Shown in pieces: positions 42,508 through 43,793 of a DNA stretch of 43,793 nucleotides. This stretch comes from HXMU1420-2 sp040830545. Its GTDB lineage: Bacteria; Pseudomonadota; Alphaproteobacteria; Rhodobacterales; Rhodobacteraceae. The translations under genes were made by a program, and so were the position numbers. The stretch's first letter is position 1. The number at the start of each line of letters is the position of its first letter. The DNA lies in the NCBI GenBank assembly GCA_040830545.1, contig JBFOMB010000117.1:1-43793 (forward strand). Reading direction: 5' to 3'. The notes under the pieces are model-generated. The model was not told the DNA's origin and did no database searches. It saw nothing but the letters and a program-made list of their open reading frames with translations.

Positions 42508-43571
42508 AGATCCTGGTGACAGGCGGGGCCGGTTTTATCGGGTCCGCCGTTGTGCGGCTGGCAATCGCTCGGAGCCACGACGTGGTCAACGTGGATGCGT
42601 TGACCTATGCGGCCTGCCTGGACAATGTGGCCTCGGTTACGGACGCGCCGGGTTACGCGTTTGAACAGGCCGATATTCGCGACCGGGCGGCGCTGGATGC
42701 TATTTTCGCGAAACATGCGCCGGACGCGGTCATGCATCTGGCCGCCGAATCCCATGTCGACCGCTCAATCGACGGGCCGGGGGATTTCATCGAAACCAAC
42801 ATCACCGGCACCTACAACATGCTGGAGGCCGCGCGGTCCTACTGGGTCACCAAAGACCGTCCAGAAGCGTTCCGGTTCCACCACATCTCGACCGACGAAG
42901 TCTATGGTTCGCTGCCAGATGACCCCGCGCAGATGTTCACCGAAGATACGTCATACGATCCCCGGTCGCCTTATTCCGCGTCCAAGGCTGCGTCGGATCA
43001 TCTGGTCAGCGCCTGGCATCACACCTATGGCCTGCCGATTGTCATGACCAATTGTTCGAACAACTATGGCCCGTTCCACTTCCCCGAAAAGCTGATCCCG
43101 GTGGTCATTCTGAACGCGCTGGCGGGTGCGGAGATACCGGTTTACGGCAAGGGCGAGAACATTCGCGACTGGCTATATGTCGAGGATCACGCAGACGCTT
43201 TGTTGACCGTGCTGGAACGAGGTGCGTTGGGTCGCAGCTATAACATCGGCGGTGAAAACGAGGCGCGCAACATTGATATTGTACAGACGATCTGCGCGAT
43301 CCTCGATGAAAAGCGGCCCAAGAACCACACTTATGCGGATCAGATCACCTTTGTCACGGACCGCCCCGGGCATGACATGCGCTATGCGATTGACCCCGAC
43401 CGCATCCGGACCGAATTGGGCTGGCGTCCATCCGTGACGTTGGAGGAAGGTCTGGAAAAGACCGTGCAATGGTATCTGGACAACGAAGCATGGTGGCGCC
43501 CTCTGCAACAGCGAACGGGCGTTGGCAAAAGGTTGGGCACCGGTTCCCCTGAACAAAAGGCCGCGCCGTGA
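42504..43571 (+). CDS. rfbB: dTDP-glucose 4,6-dehydratase
   Basis: Second enzyme of the dTDP-rhamnose pathway, an extended SDR with NAD+. The 355-residue protein has TGGAGFIGSAV at 6-16. HLAAESHVDRSIDGP near 78 and HHISTDEVYGSLP near 122, which holds the Thr-Asp-Glu catalytic residues, follow. YSASKAASDHL, with the Tyr-Lys pair, is near 157. NCSNNYGPFHFPEKLIP and RDWLYVEDHADAL come after. AAGGGG sits before the ATG, which overlaps the rfbC stop. Its own stop overlaps the next GTG. Confidence 0.96.
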   Translation: MKILVTGGAGFIGSAVVRLAIARSHDVVNVDALTYAACLDNVASVTDAPGYAFEQADIRDRAALDAIFAKHAPDAVMHLAAESHVDRSIDGPGDFIETNITGTYNMLEAARSYWVTKDRPEAFRFHHISTDEVYGSLPDDPAQMFTEDTSYDPRSPYSASKAASDHLVSAWHHTYGLPIVMTNCSNNYGPFHFPEKLIPVVILNALAGAEIPVYGKGENIRDWLYVEDHADALLTVLERGALGRSYNIGGENEARNIDIVQTICAILDEKRPKNHTYADQITFVTDRPGHDMRYAIDPDRIRTELGWRPSVTLEEGLEKTVQWYLDNEAWWRPLQQRTGVGKRLGTGSPEQKAAP

Positions 43572-43793
43572 AGCTCTTGGTCTTCGGAACCAGGGGTCAG
43601 GTCGCACCCGCGCGTATGCCCGCAAAATGTGATGGGGAGTGGGGGCCATGGGCCCGTGTCCAGGCCGCTTTTTCCGACCCTGCGCAGTGCGCACCCGCCG
43701 TGGCGATGACGGAGGCGGAGGCGGTGATCACCGCGGTGGCCTACACCGCCGTAGACAAGGCCGAGGAAGAAGAAGCGCTAGCATTAACGGTCA
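43568..43793 (+). CDS. rfbD: dTDP-4-dehydrorhamnose reductase, partial, unusual N-terminus
   Basis: Runs off the right edge; 75 codons visible from a GTG overlapping the rfbB stop. MKLLVFGTRGQVA matches the RfbD nucleotide-binding start, and YTAVDKAEEEEALA is a family signature. The segment between (PARMPAKCDGEWGPWARVQA) is shorter and less like the usual sequence. VITAVAYTAVDKA shows Thr where VINAAAYTAVDKA is usual. It could be a diverged but functional copy, or a decaying one. The rest is outside the window. Confidence 0.7.
   Translation, partial: MKLLVFGTRGQVAPARMPAKCDGEWGPWARVQAAFSDPAQCAPAVAMTEAEAVITAVAYTAVDKAEEEEALALTV

Overview
The window is about 44 kb of a high-GC alphaproteobacterial chromosome, almost certainly from the Roseobacter group of the Rhodobacteraceae. 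The evidence is dense packing, frequent ATGA/GTGA stop-start overlaps, and proteins that read as roseobacter-like from memory of these families (hemF, dxs-ispA-xseB, clpS, sthA, a YjbH-type exopolysaccharide cluster). No database search was run. No tRNA, rRNA, CRISPR array, phage or intact insertion sequence was seen.

Left part (1-9.2 kb): a minus-strand chain of four overlapping genes (one long coiled-coil protein and three small membrane proteins) runs off the left edge. Next come a clear creatinase, an MFS transporter and an arylformamidase-like hydrolase, all on the minus strand. A plus-strand pair follows: succinate-semialdehyde dehydrogenase and a medium-chain reductase. A small conserved protein is then divergent from a YafY-like regulator, with a palindrome between them.

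Middle part (9.3-30.7 kb): mostly housekeeping genes. They include a D-Ala-D-Ala carboxypeptidase with a SPOR domain, a membrane-anchored TAXI-type binding protein, a HAD phosphatase, ClpS, an RsmC-like methyltransferase, an SDR protein and HemF. A small-protein pair, a Rid protein and an acetylpolyamine amidohydrolase-like enzyme follow. The isoprenoid block xseB-ispA-dxs comes next, then a phosphatase, a class II aldolase, an AEC transporter, formaldehyde-detoxifying S-formylglutathione hydrolase, soluble transhydrogenase and several hydrolases. ZapE closes this part.

Right part (30.7-43.8 kb): a SABATH-type (plant salicylate/jasmonate carboxyl methyltransferase family) methyltransferase lies convergent to a minus-strand set of FAD oxidase, methylesterase-like hydrolase, mtnA and fcl. 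The last 8 kb is a surface-polysaccharide locus. YjbH, a YjbF-like lipoprotein and a Wza-like export lipoprotein are translationally coupled. A YjbE/GfcA-like small protein lies inverted downstream, and rfbC-rfbB-rfbD(partial) for dTDP-rhamnose follow. Fcl supplies GDP-fucose on the other side.

The best candidates for something new are the SABATH/methylesterase neighbourhood, the rearranged yjb/gfc locus, the left-edge coiled-coil/small-membrane-protein operon, and a tiny secreted protein (56 aa) overlapping a small membrane protein. All residue and coordinate readings are by eye.
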